In this document: positions 44,719 to 56,545 of the stretch, piece after piece
How the letters are laid out: every line of letters begins with the position of its first letter
Numbering within the stretch: the first letter of the stretch is position 1
Assembly: GCF_000196315.1 (NCBI RefSeq)
Contig: NC_014230.1
Span: 1,116,001 to 1,180,000, forward strand
DNA from: Croceibacter atlanticus HTCC2559
GTDB taxonomy: Bacteria > Bacteroidota > Bacteroidia > Flavobacteriales > Flavobacteriaceae
Direction: 5' to 3'
DNA: 64,000 bases
The notes under the pieces: model-generated
What the model saw: only the letters and a program-made list of their open reading frames with translations
Told to the model about the DNA's origin: nothing
Databases searched by the model: none
Position numbers and translations under genes: made by a program

Positions 44719-45705
44719 ATGAAAGATAAATTGAATCATATTGCTGTCCTAACAAGTGGTGGCGATGCTCCAGGAATGAATGCAGGAATAAGAGCAGTTG
44801 TACGTTCTTGTGCATTTCACGATATTAAATGTTCTGGTATTTATAGAGGTTACCAAGGTCTTATAGAAAATGATTTTGAAGTTCTTAATGCACGTTCAGT
44901 AAGAAATATTATAAATCGAGGTGGCACCTTTTTAAAATCGGCACGTTCTAAAGAATTTAGGACAAAAGAAGGACGTCAAAAAGCTTACGAAAATCTTATA
45001 TCTCAAGGCGTAGATGCCTTGGTGGTAATTGGAGGTGATGGTACATTTAATGGTGCAGTTGTCTTTAATGAAGAACATGATTTTCCAATAGTAGGAATGC
45101 CAGGTACTATAGATAATGATATTAATGGAACAGATCATACTATTGGTTACGATACTGCATTAAATACTGTTGTTGAAGCTATAGATAAAATTAGAGATAC
45201 CGCAAACTCTCATAACCGTTTGTTTTTAGTTGAGGTTATGGGAAGAGATGCAGGAGATATTGCCTTAAATGCAGGTATTGGTGCAGGAGCAGAAGAGATT
45301 TTAATTCCGGAAGAAGATTTAGGAACAGATAGATTGTTAGAGTCTTTAAAACGAAGTAAAAAATCTGGGAAAACCTCCAGCATTATTGTGGTTTCTGAAG
45401 GAGATAAAATAGGTAAGAATATTTTTGAACTCGCAGAGTTTATTGAAACCAACCTAGAAGATTACGAAGTTAGAGTTACTGTTTTAGGACACATACAACG
45501 TGGTGGTACGCCTAGCTGTTATGATCGTGTTTTAGCAAGCAGGTTAGGTATTGGTGCCGTAGATGCATTATTGGCAGGAGAGCGAGACATTATGATAGGA
45601 ACAGTGCACGGTAAAGTTACATCTGTGCCATTTAAGGAAGCTGTTGCAGGACGCAATAAAATAGATTTAGATTTAATTAGAGTGGCAGATATTACTTCGA
45701 CATAA
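44719..45705 (+). CDS. pfkA: ATP-dependent 6-phosphofructokinase
   Basis: The enzyme phosphorylates fructose 6-phosphate to fructose 1,6-bisphosphate. The 328-residue size is standard for bacterial PfkA. The motifs are TSGGDAPGMNAGIRA (ATP), VVIGGDGTFNGA, GMPGTIDNDINGTDHTIGYDTALN with the catalytic Asp, and HIQRGGTPS. It starts a cluster with gap, a sugar kinase and pgi. A LacI-type operator upstream suggests co-control with the glucan locus. Confidence 0.96.
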   Translation: MKDKLNHIAVLTSGGDAPGMNAGIRAVVRSCAFHDIKCSGIYRGYQGLIENDFEVLNARSVRNIINRGGTFLKSARSKEFRTKEGRQKAYENLISQGVDALVVIGGDGTFNGAVVFNEEHDFPIVGMPGTIDNDINGTDHTIGYDTALNTVVEAIDKIRDTANSHNRLFLVEVMGRDAGDIALNAGIGAGAEEILIPEEDLGTDRLLESLKRSKKSGKTSSIIVVSEGDKIGKNIFELAEFIETNLEDYEVRVTVLGHIQRGGTPSCYDRVLASRLGIGAVDALLAGERDIMIGTVHGKVTSVPFKEAVAGRNKIDLDLIRVADITST

Positions 45706-46794
<1,089 letters not shown>

Positions 46795-46808
46795 TTTCAT
46801 AAATATTT

Positions 46809-46860
46809 AAAAGAGTCTGGTGCTGTTAAATTATTAGTTTAATAGATGCTGGACTCTTTT
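46809..46860 (+). terminator. Hairpin after gap
   Basis: AAAAGAGTC and GACTCTTTT pair around a long interior containing GGTGCT/ATGCTG partial pairing. It lies 15 bases after the gap stop codon and is followed by a moderately T-rich stretch. Partial termination before the kinase gene is plausible. Confidence 0.6.
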
Positions 46861-46898
46861 CAATTTTACAAACACCTATCTTTAATTAAATTTTATTT

Positions 46899-47759
46899 AT
46901 GGTACTCATAGCAGATGGCGGCTCAACAAAATGCGACTGGATTCTATTAGATTCCAAAGGCGATGTAAAGCTTAAGACAAGAACACTTGGCTTAAATCCA
47001 GCAGTCTTTAAACAAGAGGTTTTAGAAGAAAGGCTAAAAGAAAATAGTGAGCTTAAATCTATATGTGACATTGTAGAAACAGTACACTTTTACGGCGCAG
47101 GTTGTGGTACCAAAACGCCTAAGCAAAACCTAAAAGAGACATTACAAAATTACTTTTACGCAGCTAAGGAGATTGAAGTTAATGAAGATATGGCTGCTGC
47201 AGTGTATGCTGCAACAACAAAACCAGGCATTGTGTGCATCTTAGGTACAGGATCTAATTCCTGTTACTTTGATGGTAAAGACATCCATATGGCGGTGGAC
47301 TCATTAGGGTATATTCTTATGGATGAAGCTAGCGGTAATTATTTTGGCAAACGCCTAATAAGAGATTACTACTACAATAAAATGCCTAAAAAACTTAAAA
47401 AAGAATTTGCTGCTAGGTTCGATTTAAATTCAGATGTTATTAAAATGAACCTTTACAAAAAAGAGAACCCAAATATGTATTTGGCCTCTTTTGCAGAGTT
47501 TATATTTACCAGTGAAGTAGGAGATTTAAATGCTTATTTCTATAAATTAATAGAAGAAGGCATGCTCAAATTTATAGAGCGTCGCATTCTTTGTTTTAAA
47601 GAAGCACAACACGTGCCTATTCACTTTATAGGATCTATAGCTCATTTTTCAGAAGACATCATAAGAGAATGTTTTGAGCCCTATCAACTTGAGTTAGGTT
47701 CAATAATTAGAAGACCTATTGATGGTCTTATACAATACTATAAAGACAATATATTATAA
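46899..47759 (+). CDS. BadF/BadG-type sugar kinase (N-acetylglucosamine kinase-like)
   Basis: A 286-residue ASKHA-fold kinase of the BadF/BadG/BcrA ATPase family, which includes N-acetylglucosamine kinases. It opens with the phosphate-binding loop [10 protein letters not shown] (residues 5-14). [16 protein letters not shown] and DEASGNYFG, the sugar and ATP contact motifs, follow. It sits between gap and pgi, and no other hexokinase gene is present in the window. It could therefore supply glucose 6-phosphate from glucose released by the GH65/GH13 enzymes, but a GlcNAc role fits the family equally well. Its stop codon overlaps the pgi start. Confidence 0.82.
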   Translation: MVLIADGGSTKCDWILLDSKGDVKLKTRTLGLNPAVFKQEVLEERLKENSELKSICDIVETVHFYGAGCGTKTPKQNLKETLQNYFYAAKEIEVNEDMAAAVYAATTKPGIVCILGTGSNSCYFDGKDIHMAVDSLGYILMDEASGNYFGKRLIRDYYYNKMPKKLKKEFAARFDLNSDVIKMNLYKKENPNMYLASFAEFIFTSEVGDLNAYFYKLIEEGMLKFIERRILCFKEAQHVPIHFIGSIAHFSEDIIRECFEPYQLELGSIIRRPIDGLIQYYKDNIL

Positions 47760-49396
47760 TGAATTTCCCATCTATAAACCCTACAGAAACAAACGCTTGG
47801 AAAGCACTAAAAGATCATTTTGAAAGCATTAAAGCTGAAAAAATGAAAGATTGGTTTGCTAAAGATCCTCAGCGTGCCGAAGAGTTTTCAATAGCTTGGA
47901 AAGATGTGTATGTAGATTATTCAAAAAACCGAATAACTGCAGAAACTAAACAACTGCTTTTAAACTTAGCAGATGAGGTGAAGCTTAAAGACGCTATTGA
48001 AGCGCAATTTTCAGGAGAAAAAATAAACCAGACAGAAGATAGGGAAGTATTGCATACAGCGTTAAGAGATGCTAAGACCAAAGTTTCTGTAAACGGAGAA
48101 TCTATTTCTAAAGATGTTCAGGATAATCTGGACCATATGCAGTCGTTTTCTAAAAGTATTATAAACGGCGATTGGAAAGGGCATACCGGAAAGCCTATAA
48201 CAGATGTTGTAAATATAGGTATTGGAGGAAGTGATTTAGGACCACAAATGGTGGTTGATGCGTTACAGTTTTATAAAAATCACCTTAACGTACATTTTGT
48301 TAGTAATGTAGATGGAGACCATATTTCAGAAACGTTAAAACACTTAAATCCTGAGACCACTTTATTTGTCATAGTTTCAAAAACATTTACAACACAAGAA
48401 ACACTTACCAATGCCAATACGGCAAGGCGTTGGTTTTTAAAAAACGCCGAAGAATCTGCAATAGCCAAACACTTTGTAGCAGTATCTACAAATGCTACCG
48501 CCATTAAAGATTTCGGAATTTCAGAAAAAAACAGTTTTACAATGTGGAACTGGGTTGGTGGCCGTTTTAGTTTATGGAGTAGTGTAGGGCTTTCAATAAG
48601 TTTAGCTGTAGGTTTTAACAACTTTAAGCAGCTTTTAGATGGTGCAAAAGACATGGATTCTCATTTTAGGAATACAGAATTTTCAGAAAACATTCCTGTT
48701 ATCACTGCTTTGCTAACAGTTTGGTATAACAATTTTTATGGAGCAGAGAGTGAAGCTATTATTCCATATTCTCAATACCTGCAAAAGCTAGCACCTTACC
48801 TACAACAAGGTATTATGGAAAGTAACGGTAAAGGGATAGACAGAAATGGAAAACAGATAGATTACGAAACTGGTACCATAATTTGGGGAGAGCCAGGAAC
48901 AAATTCCCAGCACGCATTCTTTCAATTAATTCATCAAGGCACAAAATTAATACCTAGTGATTTTATTGGTTTTAAAACTTCCTTACACGGTAATACAGAA
49001 CATCACGATAAGCTAATGGCAAACTACTTTGCCCAGACAGAAGCTTTGTTACAGGGAAAAGATGAGACAACAGTTGTTTCAGAATTAAAAAACAAAGGTC
49101 TTTCAGAATCTGAAATTAAGGCGCTAACACCTTTTAAAATATTTGAAGGTAACAGACCAACCACAAGTATTCTAATTGATAAATTAACACCTAAATCTTT
49201 AGGTAGCTTAATTGCTATGTATGAGCATAAACTTTTTGTGCAAGGTGTTATCTGGAATATTTTTAGCTATGACCAATGGGGCGTCGAGTTAGGTAAGCAA
49301 TTAGCTAATACAATATTAGAAGATTTAAAAGCAGATGGTTTAAAACACACGCATGACGCCTCGACAAGTAAACTATTAAAGCGTTATAAATCTTAG
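47759..49396 (+). CDS. pgi: Glucose-6-phosphate isomerase
   Basis: A 545-residue isomerase interconverting glucose 6-phosphate and fructose 6-phosphate. The family signatures are [11 protein letters not shown] (phosphate site), [24 protein letters not shown], and [15 protein letters not shown] with the catalytic Glu/His region. The length is normal. It overlaps the kinase gene by one base (TAATG), so translation is coupled. It joins the glucan locus to glycolysis and is followed by an intrinsic terminator. Confidence 0.96.
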   Translation: MNFPSINPTETNAWKALKDHFESIKAEKMKDWFAKDPQRAEEFSIAWKDVYVDYSKNRITAETKQLLLNLADEVKLKDAIEAQFSGEKINQTEDREVLHTALRDAKTKVSVNGESISKDVQDNLDHMQSFSKSIINGDWKGHTGKPITDVVNIGIGGSDLGPQMVVDALQFYKNHLNVHFVSNVDGDHISETLKHLNPETTLFVIVSKTFTTQETLTNANTARRWFLKNAEESAIAKHFVAVSTNATAIKDFGISEKNSFTMWNWVGGRFSLWSSVGLSISLAVGFNNFKQLLDGAKDMDSHFRNTEFSENIPVITALLTVWYNNFYGAESEAIIPYSQYLQKLAPYLQQGIMESNGKGIDRNGKQIDYETGTIIWGEPGTNSQHAFFQLIHQGTKLIPSDFIGFKTSLHGNTEHHDKLMANYFAQTEALLQGKDETTVVSELKNKGLSESEIKALTPFKIFEGNRPTTSILIDKLTPKSLGSLIAMYEHKLFVQGVIWNIFSYDQWGVELGKQLANTILEDLKADGLKHTHDASTSKLLKRYKS

Positions 49397-49422
49397 AGCT
49401 TCTTAGGTTAAAATGATTACTT

Positions 49423-49449
49423 AGGGCTCAACTTTTAACGTTGAGCCTT
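49423..49449 (+). terminator. Terminator of the pgi transcript
   Basis: GGCTCAAC-TTTTAAC-GTTGAGCC is a perfect eight-base-pair stem 27 bases after the pgi stop. The tail is only moderately T-rich. Confidence 0.8.
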
Positions 49450-49567
49450 ACTTGTTTATATCGATTAGCTTTTCAGTAACTTTGTGAGGGTGCCCGATGC
49501 TAATTTTAATTTAGTTTCGAAAAGCTCAATCCTTTATAAATGCTCTTTACTTAGATAATTTCTTAAA

Positions 49568-50515
49568 ATGCAGCTTCAAACAAAAATACCAATACAAGAA
49601 CAATCTCCTAAAATTAATTATAACTCAAGCTTAGTATTATTAGGTAGTTGTTTTGTTGAAAATATTGGAAAGAAGATTGACTATTTTAAGTTGAAAAACA
49701 CATTAAATCCGTTTGGTATTACGTTTCATCCATTGGTTTTAGAGCGTCTTATTAAAAGTTCTTTAAAAGATAAATCCTATTCTGAAGATGATGTATTTCA
49801 ACTTAATGAGCGTTGGCATTGTTATGATGCACATTCAGTATTAAGTGATGCATCTCAATCGAAATTAATTAATAATCTAAACCTTGCTTCTAAAACGTTA
49901 AAGCACTCGCTTACAGGCGCCTCACACATTATTGTTACTTTAGGGACAGCTTGGGGTTATGTGCAACAACACTCAACGGAGGTTGTAAACAATTGTCATA
50001 AAGTACCACAGAAAAATTTCAAAAAGACTTTAGCTAGTGTAGATGAACTTGTAGTAAGTTTAAAATCTATTTCAGCAACTATTAAAGCCATAAATCCAGA
50101 GGCAAAACTTATACTTACAGTCTCTCCTGTTAGGCATATTAAAGACGGCTTTGTGGAGAACACTCAAAGTAAAGCGCATTTAATTTCTGCTGTCCATAAA
50201 ACAATTTCAGCAACTAATAATACAGCCTACTTTCCATCTTATGAAATTATGATGGATGAGCTAAGAGACTACCGATTTTATAGTGAAGATATGCTGCACC
50301 TAAGCCAGATTGCTGTTAACTATATATGGGATCAGTTTATAGCAGCTTGGTTTTCTCAAGAAGGGAAAGATACTTTAAATCGCATAAATGACATTCTAAG
50401 AGGTTTAGCTCATAGACCATTTAATCCGAGCTCAGATGCGCATCAAAAATTCATTAAGAACCTTCAGGAAAAAATTGAGGCACTACAAAAGGATTGTCCT
50501 CAAATAAAGTTCTAA
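49568..50515 (+). CDS. GSCFA domain-containing protein
   Basis: A 315-residue protein with the family-naming GSCFVENIGKKI motif at about residues 27-38, and the later LGTAWGY and LTVSPVRHIKDG segments of the GSCFA domain, which is related to SGNH/GDSL esterases. Members are common in flavobacteria; the substrate is not known. A late DMLHLSQIAVNYIW carries the likely catalytic Asp/His. No signal peptide is seen. A 32-bp gap separates it from the DUF4230 gene. Confidence 0.85.
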   Translation: MQLQTKIPIQEQSPKINYNSSLVLLGSCFVENIGKKIDYFKLKNTLNPFGITFHPLVLERLIKSSLKDKSYSEDDVFQLNERWHCYDAHSVLSDASQSKLINNLNLASKTLKHSLTGASHIIVTLGTAWGYVQQHSTEVVNNCHKVPQKNFKKTLASVDELVVSLKSISATIKAINPEAKLILTVSPVRHIKDGFVENTQSKAHLISAVHKTISATNNTAYFPSYEIMMDELRDYRFYSEDMLHLSQIAVNYIWDQFIAAWFSQEGKDTLNRINDILRGLAHRPFNPSSDAHQKFIKNLQEKIEALQKDCPQIKF

Positions 50516-50547
50516 TCTTTCAGTATCTTTAATAGAAAATTGCAAAC

Positions 50548-51162
50548 ATGCGTAAAATCTTATTAGGTGCTGTTTTGGCATTGGTTATTGTATTTGGAAT
50601 TAGGTACTGTGAGCATCAAAAAGATGAGCGCGAGCAGCTAGAAGCAAGTACGGCACTTATACAAACACAATTGCAAAATGTAGGAAAGCTTGTGGTAACA
50701 GAAGGAAATTACGCTCAGGTATTTTCATATAACGACTCTAAAGATTTATTATACGGCTTGGTTAAAGCTTATAAAAAAGCATTGGTAATAATTGATGCAA
50801 AAGCAAAGGTGAGCTATGATTTAAGTAAAATGGTGGTGACTACCAATGCAGAGAAAAAGAAAGTAATCATCTTATTTATTCCAGAACCAGAGTTGGATAT
50901 AAACCCAAACATTAAATATTACGATGTTTCTCAAGATTACTTAAACCAATTTACAGAACGAGATTTTAATATCGTAAAAGAGCGTATAGAAGATGATTTG
51001 CGCAGAAAAATATCTAAGTCTGAACTTATGACAAATGCAGAGAACAGGCTAATTTCTGAACTTCAAAAAATATATATCCTTACAAACTCTATGGGTTGGA
51101 CGTTAGAGTATGATGCAACACCCATTAATTCTTCAGAAGAGTTACAGCGGATAAAATTATAA
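50548..51162 (+). CDS. DUF4230 domain-containing membrane-anchored protein
   Basis: A 204-residue protein with one N-terminal membrane segment (about residues 4-20) and a periplasmic DUF4230 domain with the core LQNVGKLVVTEGNYAQVFSY. A C-terminal amphipathic region rich in charged residues follows. The family has no established function. It is likely co-transcribed with the GSCFA gene. The region after its stop contains the 7-bp tandem repeat. Confidence 0.8.
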   Translation: MRKILLGAVLALVIVFGIRYCEHQKDEREQLEASTALIQTQLQNVGKLVVTEGNYAQVFSYNDSKDLLYGLVKAYKKALVIIDAKAKVSYDLSKMVVTTNAEKKKVIILFIPEPELDINPNIKYYDVSQDYLNQFTERDFNIVKERIEDDLRRKISKSELMTNAENRLISELQKIYILTNSMGWTLEYDATPINSSEELQRIKL

Positions 51163-51220
51163 AGTAAGTTATACTAAGGGCAATGAGAATTCCCTATTTA
51201 TAAATAATTAAATTTATTTT

Positions 51221-51309
51221 CACTATTCACTATTCACTATTCACTATTCACTATTCACTATTCACTATTCACTATTCACTATTCACTATTCACTATTCAC
51301 TATTCACTA
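51221..51309. repeat. Tandem 7-bp repeat (CACTATT, about 12.7 copies)
   Basis: The unit CACTATT runs without visible error for 89 bases. It is not in a gene: it starts 59 bp after the DUF4230 stop and ends 75 bp before the DUF4407 start. Such arrays change copy number by slippage, so this is a probable variable-number locus. It carries no spacers and is not a CRISPR. Confidence 0.97.
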
Positions 51310-51383
51310 ATTTCTATATAACAATCTGTTACGTTTTAGCGTTATGATATACTCATAGATATCATCAATCAAAATCAATCATT

Positions 51384-52484
51384 ATGTTACAACGCTTCTT
51401 CATCCTATGTTCTGGAGCAGATAATTCTTTATTAGAAACGTGTTCTAAAGGCGAGCAAAATAAATATGCCGGTATTGGCGCAACAGTATTTTTCACAGCA
51501 GTGATGGCTTTTTTAGCTTCTGCGTACGCACTCTATACGGTCTTTGATAATTATTTTGCTGCAATAGGGTTCGGTTTAGTTTGGGGTTTGCTCATATTTA
51601 ACCTGGACCGCTATATAGTTTCAACAATTAAGAAAACAGGACGCTTTAGTAATGAGTTGTTCCAAGCAGCACCTCGACTTATTTTGGCAATAATCATAGC
51701 AATAGTTATTGCCAAGCCTTTAGAGCTTAAGATATTTGAAAAGGAAATAGATCGTGTCATACTAGAGCAGAAAAATGCATTTACTGTTGAAAATCAAAAT
51801 CAGATAGCCACACAATTTTCTCCAGAAGTTGATGCTATTACAAATGAAATAGATGCTTTAAAGTCTGAAATAGCCACAAAAGAAAATGAGGTTAATGCAC
51901 TTTATGATATTTATATAAGTGAAGCAGAAGGCACCTCTGGAACCCAAAAACTAGGAAAAGGTCCAGTTTATAAAGAAAAGCGCGATAAACACGATGCAGC
52001 TCTAGCAGATTTACAAGCTTTAAAGACGACCAACGCTTCTAAAATAGAAGCTTTAGAGGCACAAATAAGCACTCTCAAAACTAATTACGATACTAAAGTA
52101 GCAGACACACAACCAATAGTTGAAAATTTTGATGGTCTTATGGCACGCATTACAGCACTTGATACCTTACCTTGGTTACCATCATTTTTTATTTTTTTGC
52201 TATTTCTATGTATTGAAACTGCGCCAATTATAGCAAAACTATTAGCGCCTAGAGGAGAATATGATGTAAAGCTTAGTGAAGCCGAAGATGAGCTTAAGTC
52301 TTGGGCAACCCAAAAAGCACAACAACGAGCAAGCTTGATAAAAGCAGATCATATCTTAAATGATCGTGTGTACGGAGATATAAGCACAGAAGAAGAATTA
52401 TACGCCTATAAAATGAAACGAGCTAGAGAGCTTATGAAACAACAGCAAGAGGCATTTTATAAAAGCCAGACTAAAGTGTTTTAA
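51384..52484 (+). CDS. DUF4407 domain-containing membrane protein
   Basis: A 366-residue inner-membrane protein with a DUF4407 domain. Hydrophobic segments lie at about residues 33-55, 58-75, 95-112 and 255-275, with a long coiled-coil-like region between (about 115-245, rich in Glu, Lys and Ala) and a charged cytoplasmic tail. The conserved GLVWGLLIFNLDRYIVS segment follows the second membrane helix. Function is unknown. The promoter must lie close to the upstream tandem repeat. The gene converges on the methyltransferase gene, with the stop codons overlapping by 4 bp. Confidence 0.8.
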   Translation: MLQRFFILCSGADNSLLETCSKGEQNKYAGIGATVFFTAVMAFLASAYALYTVFDNYFAAIGFGLVWGLLIFNLDRYIVSTIKKTGRFSNELFQAAPRLILAIIIAIVIAKPLELKIFEKEIDRVILEQKNAFTVENQNQIATQFSPEVDAITNEIDALKSEIATKENEVNALYDIYISEAEGTSGTQKLGKGPVYKEKRDKHDAALADLQALKTTNASKIEALEAQISTLKTNYDTKVADTQPIVENFDGLMARITALDTLPWLPSFFIFLLFLCIETAPIIAKLLAPRGEYDVKLSEAEDELKSWATQKAQQRASLIKADHILNDRVYGDISTEEELYAYKMKRARELMKQQQEAFYKSQTKVF

Positions 52485-53017
52485 TTATTAATTTTCATTG
52501 CAAGGTCCCACATAACAACACCAACGCTTACAGAAATATTTAAAGAGTGTTTACTGCCAAATTGTGGTATTTCAATAACAGCATCACTTTGTGATACAAC
52601 ATCTTGCTGCACGCCTTTTACTTCGTTTCCAAATACAACTGCATAGGTAGTGTTTGGTTCTGGTTTAAATGTGTTTAGCATTATAGCGTCTTCGGCTTGT
52701 TCAATAGCCAGTATTTTTACGTGGTCCTCTTTTAAGCGCTCTACCAAAGCAACTGTATCGTTTACATACTCCCAAACTACAGTTTCAGTAGCACCTAGGG
52801 CAGTTTTTCTAATGTCTTTATGTGGTGGTTGTGCAGTAATACCACATAAATAGATTTTTTCAATTAAAAATGCATCTGCTGTACGAAATACAGAACCTAC
52901 ATTATGAAAGCTTCTTACATTATCTAAGATGATAATAAGTGGTGTTTTTGTAGCGTCTTTAAATTCTTCAACCGTTTTACGATCTAGTTCTGCGTTTTTA
53001 AGCTTTCTGTGTTTCAT
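52481..53017 (-). CDS. TrmH/SpoU family RNA 2'-O-methyltransferase
   Basis: A 178-residue SAM-dependent RNA methyltransferase of the SPOUT (SpoU) class. The knotted-domain motifs are LDNVRSFHNVGSVFRTADAF (motif 1), VVFGNEVKGV (motif 2) and IPQFGSKHSLNISVSVGVV (motif 3). No extra N-terminal substrate domain is present, so this is a compact member, and the target RNA cannot be named. ATG at 53015-53017 gives the usual start; an ATG 16 codons upstream would add non-conserved sequence. It overlaps the DUF4407 stop. Confidence 0.9.
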   Translation of the reverse strand: MKHRKLKNAELDRKTVEEFKDATKTPLIIILDNVRSFHNVGSVFRTADAFLIEKIYLCGITAQPPHKDIRKTALGATETVVWEYVNDTVALVERLKEDHVKILAIEQAEDAIMLNTFKPEPNTTYAVVFGNEVKGVQQDVVSQSDAVIEIPQFGSKHSLNISVSVGVVMWDLAMKINN

Positions 53018-53122
53018 AACTGCAAAGTTACAAACGAAACTAACGTTGTTACAATGCAATGACAAATGAAATTTTCACCTTCAAAATTTTAGCATTACCC
53101 AATACCTTATATTTGCCAACTT

Positions 53123-53695
53123 ATGAGCGAAAAAAGAAAACAGCAAGCAAAACTTTTAAGAAACTTTAGAAGTATACATCGTACGTTGGGTGCACTTCTG
53201 TTTGTGTTTTTCTTTGTAGTTTCTATTACTGCTTTACTTTTAGGGTGGAAGAAAAATAGTGGCAACCTCATATTACCATCAACTAAAATGGGAGCAACCA
53301 CTACTATAAATAACTGGTTGCCTATGGAGCAATTACAGGATATTGCTTTTAATGTATTAAGAGACTCTGTTAGTAGTTCTATAAATTTGGATTTAGATCG
53401 TATAGATTCACGACCAAGCAAAGGTGTTGTAAAATTTGTATTTAAAGAACATTATTGGGGTGTACAATTAGATGGTGCAACAGGAAAAGTACTCTCGCTA
53501 TCACCAAGGCGTGCCGATGTTATTGAAAACATTCACGACGGCTCAATTTTAGATGTTGTATTTAAAACTAATTCTAACATCCTCAAGCTAATTTACTCGT
53601 CTGTTATGAGCATATCACTTTTATTATTTACTGTTACTGGTTTTTGGTTGTGGTATGGACCTAAGCGAATGCGTAAGTCAAAACGAACACCTTAG
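53123..53695 (+). CDS. PepSY-associated membrane protein
   Basis: A 190-residue membrane protein with two membrane segments (about residues 22-43 and 155-175) around a periplasmic PepSY-like domain, which includes the VKFVFKEHYWGVQLDGATGKV core. The layout, with RSIHRTLGALLFVFFFVVSITALLL at the start (as separate parts, an RxxHR-type motif before TM1) and FWLWYGP at the end, resembles short PepSY-TM proteins linked to iron or haem uptake. No iron genes are adjacent, so the role is open. It precedes mutS by about 120 bp. Confidence 0.75.
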   Translation: MSEKRKQQAKLLRNFRSIHRTLGALLFVFFFVVSITALLLGWKKNSGNLILPSTKMGATTTINNWLPMEQLQDIAFNVLRDSVSSSINLDLDRIDSRPSKGVVKFVFKEHYWGVQLDGATGKVLSLSPRRADVIENIHDGSILDVVFKTNSNILKLIYSSVMSISLLLFTVTGFWLWYGPKRMRKSKRTP

Positions 53696-53814
53696 GTTTT
53701 TTCACTTTACACATTTAGAGTTGATAACAACCTATATGTAATTGTTTAAAACTTCATTCGGGTATACCTTTCAATTTTGGTACTTTCGCAAGTCAATCAC
53801 AGCATTTAAATCTA

Positions 53815-56424
53815 ATGGCCAAAGCAAAGAAAGTCACACCATTAATGCAGCAATATAATAGCATCAAGACAAAGTATCCTGATGCCTTATTGTTATTTCG
53901 CGTAGGCGATTTTTACGAAACTTTTGGGGAAGATGCTGTAAAAGCAGCACGCATATTAAATATAGTGCTCACTAACCGAAATAACGGTGGCGAGCGTACA
54001 GAGCTTGCAGGATTTCCACACCATTCATTAAATACCTACCTACCCAAATTAGTAAAAGCAGGAGAACGTGTGGCTATTTGTGACCAACTAGAAGATCCAA
54101 AAGCTACTAAAAGTATTGTTAAACGTGGCGTTACAGAACTTGTTACGCCAGGTGTTGCACTAAATGATGAGGTGCTACAGAGCAATTCTAATAACTTCCT
54201 TGCTTCAGTTTACATTGGAAAAAAGCAAATGGGTGTAGCGTTTTTAGATGTTTCAACAGGCGAATTTCTTACAGCGCAAGGCTCTTCAGAATATATAGAT
54301 AAATTACTGCAAAATTTTGCGCCTAGTGAAATACTTATTGCAAAACAAAAGAAAGCAGATTTTACAGCAATCTTTGGGTCAGATTTTCATACATTTTATA
54401 TTGAAGATTGGGTGTTTAAGACAGACTATGCCCACGAAACACTACATCAACATTTTGGTGTAAAATCATTAAAAGGCTTTGGTGTAGATCATTTAGAGGA
54501 TGGTATCATAGCCTCTGGAGCTATATTATATTACCTAAGTGAAACACAACATCATAAATTAAAACATATTACAAGCATAAGCCGCATTGCAGAAGACGCC
54601 TATGTTTGGATGGATCGTTTTACTATAAGAAATCTAGAGCTTTATCAAGGCACATCTTTACAGTCTGTAACTTTATTAGATGTTATAGATAAAACAACAT
54701 CTCCTATGGGAGGTAGAACATTAAAGCGTTGGTTGGCACTGCCATTAAAAAACGCTGAAAAAATAAAAAAACGTCACCGAGTTGTAAACTATTTCCTTAA
54801 GCAAAAAACATTATTGAGTGATGTCACGTCTCATATAAAACAGATTGGAGATATAGAGCGTCTCATTTCTAAAGTAGCTACCGCTAAAGTAAGCCCAAGA
54901 GAAGTTATTCAACTTAAAAACTCATTAGATGCTATTGTGCCTATTAAGACATTAGCCCTTAAATCTGAAAACGATGCTCTAAAAGTTATAGGTGATAATT
55001 TACAGTCTTGTGATTTATTGCGAGGAAAAATAACAGAAACCTTAAATGAAGAAGCACCAGTTAATATACTAAAGGGTAGTACTATAGCTAGAGGATTTTC
55101 CAAAGAGCTGGATGAGCTTAGAGATATACGTTTTTCTGGAAAAGAATATCTAGATAAAATGCTTCAGAGAGAAACAGAGGCTACTGGTATTACATCATTA
55201 AAAATAGCAAGCAACAATGTTTTTGGATATTATATTGAAGTGAGAAATTCTCATAAAGATAAGGTTCCAGAAAACTGGGTTAGAAAACAAACTTTGGTAA
55301 ATGCAGAGCGGTATATTACTGAAGAATTAAAAGAATACGAAGCTAAAATTTTAGGAGCAGAAGAGAAGATTGTGCAAATAGAGCAAGAGTTGTTCTCTAA
55401 ATTAGTTACTTGGATTTCAGACTACATAAAACCAGTACAGCAAAATGCACATCTTATAGGAGAAATAGACTGTCTTTGTGGTTTTGCTACACAAGCTATG
55501 CAGGAAAACTATTGTTTGCCAGAAATCACAGAAGACTATAGTTTAGAGATTACAGAAGGAAGGCATCCCGTTATTGAAAAACAGTTGCCACTTGGAGAAC
55601 CCTATATAACTAACGATATCTTGCTTAATCGTGATGATCAGCAAATGATTATGATAACTGGGCCAAATATGAGTGGTAAGTCAGCTATCCTAAGACAAAC
55701 GGCACTAATTGTATTATTAGCTCAAATGGGAAGTTTTGTGCCTGCTAAAGCTGCCAAAATAGGATTAGTAGATAAGATTTTTACTAGAGTAGGCGCAAGT
55801 GATAATATTTCGATGGGTGAAAGTACATTTATGGTCGAGATGAATGAAACTGCGAGTATTCTTAATAATCTTTCAGATCGTAGTTTAGTGCTTTTAGATG
55901 AGATAGGTCGTGGTACAAGTACATATGATGGTATATCTATAGCTTGGGCAATTAGTGAATACTTACATGAACACCCAGCAAAGGCTAAGACACTATTTGC
56001 AACTCATTATCATGAGTTAAATGAGATGACAGAAACCTTTGAGCGCATTAAGAATTATAATGTGTCTGTAAAAGAATTAAAAGATAATGTACTCTTTTTA
56101 AGAAAACTAGTTCCAGGAGGTAGCGAACATAGCTTCGGAATTCACGTAGCTAAAATGGCAGGAATGCCACAACAGGTATTGCATCGAGCAAATAAAATAT
56201 TAAAGAAATTAGAGAAAAGTCATTCTTCTGAAGAGTTAAGCGGACAGATAAAAAAAGCAACAGAGCAAGAACCACAATTAAGCTTCTTTAAGTTAGACGA
56301 TCCTTTATTAGAAGATATAAAGCAGGAAATCATACAAGTAGACATAAATACTTTAACGCCAGTTGAAGCATTAATGAAGTTAAATGAGATTAAAAGAATG
56401 CTTGTCCCAAAAGGAAATGATTAA
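53815..56424 (+). CDS. mutS: DNA mismatch repair protein MutS
   Basis: MutS recognises mismatched bases and recruits MutL. The 869-residue length and full domain order are normal. The mismatch-binding N-terminal motif [11 protein letters not shown] contains the Phe and Glu that contact the mismatch (about residues 31-41). The lever and clamp regions follow, then the ATPase with Walker A GPNMSGKS and Walker [15 protein letters not shown]. The C-terminal helix-turn-helix region ends with [15 protein letters not shown]. It is complete and shows no break. Two tRNA genes follow on the same strand. Confidence 0.97.
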   Translation: MAKAKKVTPLMQQYNSIKTKYPDALLLFRVGDFYETFGEDAVKAARILNIVLTNRNNGGERTELAGFPHHSLNTYLPKLVKAGERVAICDQLEDPKATKSIVKRGVTELVTPGVALNDEVLQSNSNNFLASVYIGKKQMGVAFLDVSTGEFLTAQGSSEYIDKLLQNFAPSEILIAKQKKADFTAIFGSDFHTFYIEDWVFKTDYAHETLHQHFGVKSLKGFGVDHLEDGIIASGAILYYLSETQHHKLKHITSISRIAEDAYVWMDRFTIRNLELYQGTSLQSVTLLDVIDKTTSPMGGRTLKRWLALPLKNAEKIKKRHRVVNYFLKQKTLLSDVTSHIKQIGDIERLISKVATAKVSPREVIQLKNSLDAIVPIKTLALKSENDALKVIGDNLQSCDLLRGKITETLNEEAPVNILKGSTIARGFSKELDELRDIRFSGKEYLDKMLQRETEATGITSLKIASNNVFGYYIEVRNSHKDKVPENWVRKQTLVNAERYITEELKEYEAKILGAEEKIVQIEQELFSKLVTWISDYIKPVQQNAHLIGEIDCLCGFATQAMQENYCLPEITEDYSLEITEGRHPVIEKQLPLGEPYITNDILLNRDDQQMIMITGPNMSGKSAILRQTALIVLLAQMGSFVPAKAAKIGLVDKIFTRVGASDNISMGESTFMVEMNETASILNNLSDRSLVLLDEIGRGTSTYDGISIAWAISEYLHEHPAKAKTLFATHYHELNEMTETFERIKNYNVSVKELKDNVLFLRKLVPGGSEHSFGIHVAKMAGMPQQVLHRANKILKKLEKSHSSEELSGQIKKATEQEPQLSFFKLDDPLLEDIKQEIIQVDINTLTPVEALMKLNEIKRMLVPKGND

Positions 56425-56471
56425 TAAAAATAAGGACTTAAATATTTCTTTAAATTATTTTCCTGAAATCC

Positions 56472-56501
56472 TTTGTTGTTAAGTGAAAGTTATTAAATTT
56501 G
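56472..56501 (+). promoter_or_regulatory. Promoter of tRNA-Gly (and probably tRNA-Leu)
   Basis: TTTG at 56472-56475 and TAAATTTG at 56494-56501 are 18 bases apart, close to the Bacteroidota consensus. The tRNA begins 45 bases after the -7 box. Confidence 0.65.
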
Positions 56502-56545
56502 CAACCGCTAATTCAACAAGTTGAGTTAGTACGTTCATAACAATC

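Noticed and set aside
48280-48654. Open frame of 124 codons opposite pgi
   Set aside because: It is a shadow of pgi, which has all family motifs.
51221-51309. Array could be mistaken for a CRISPR
   Set aside because: The 7-bp units are contiguous and have no spacers, and no cas genes are nearby.
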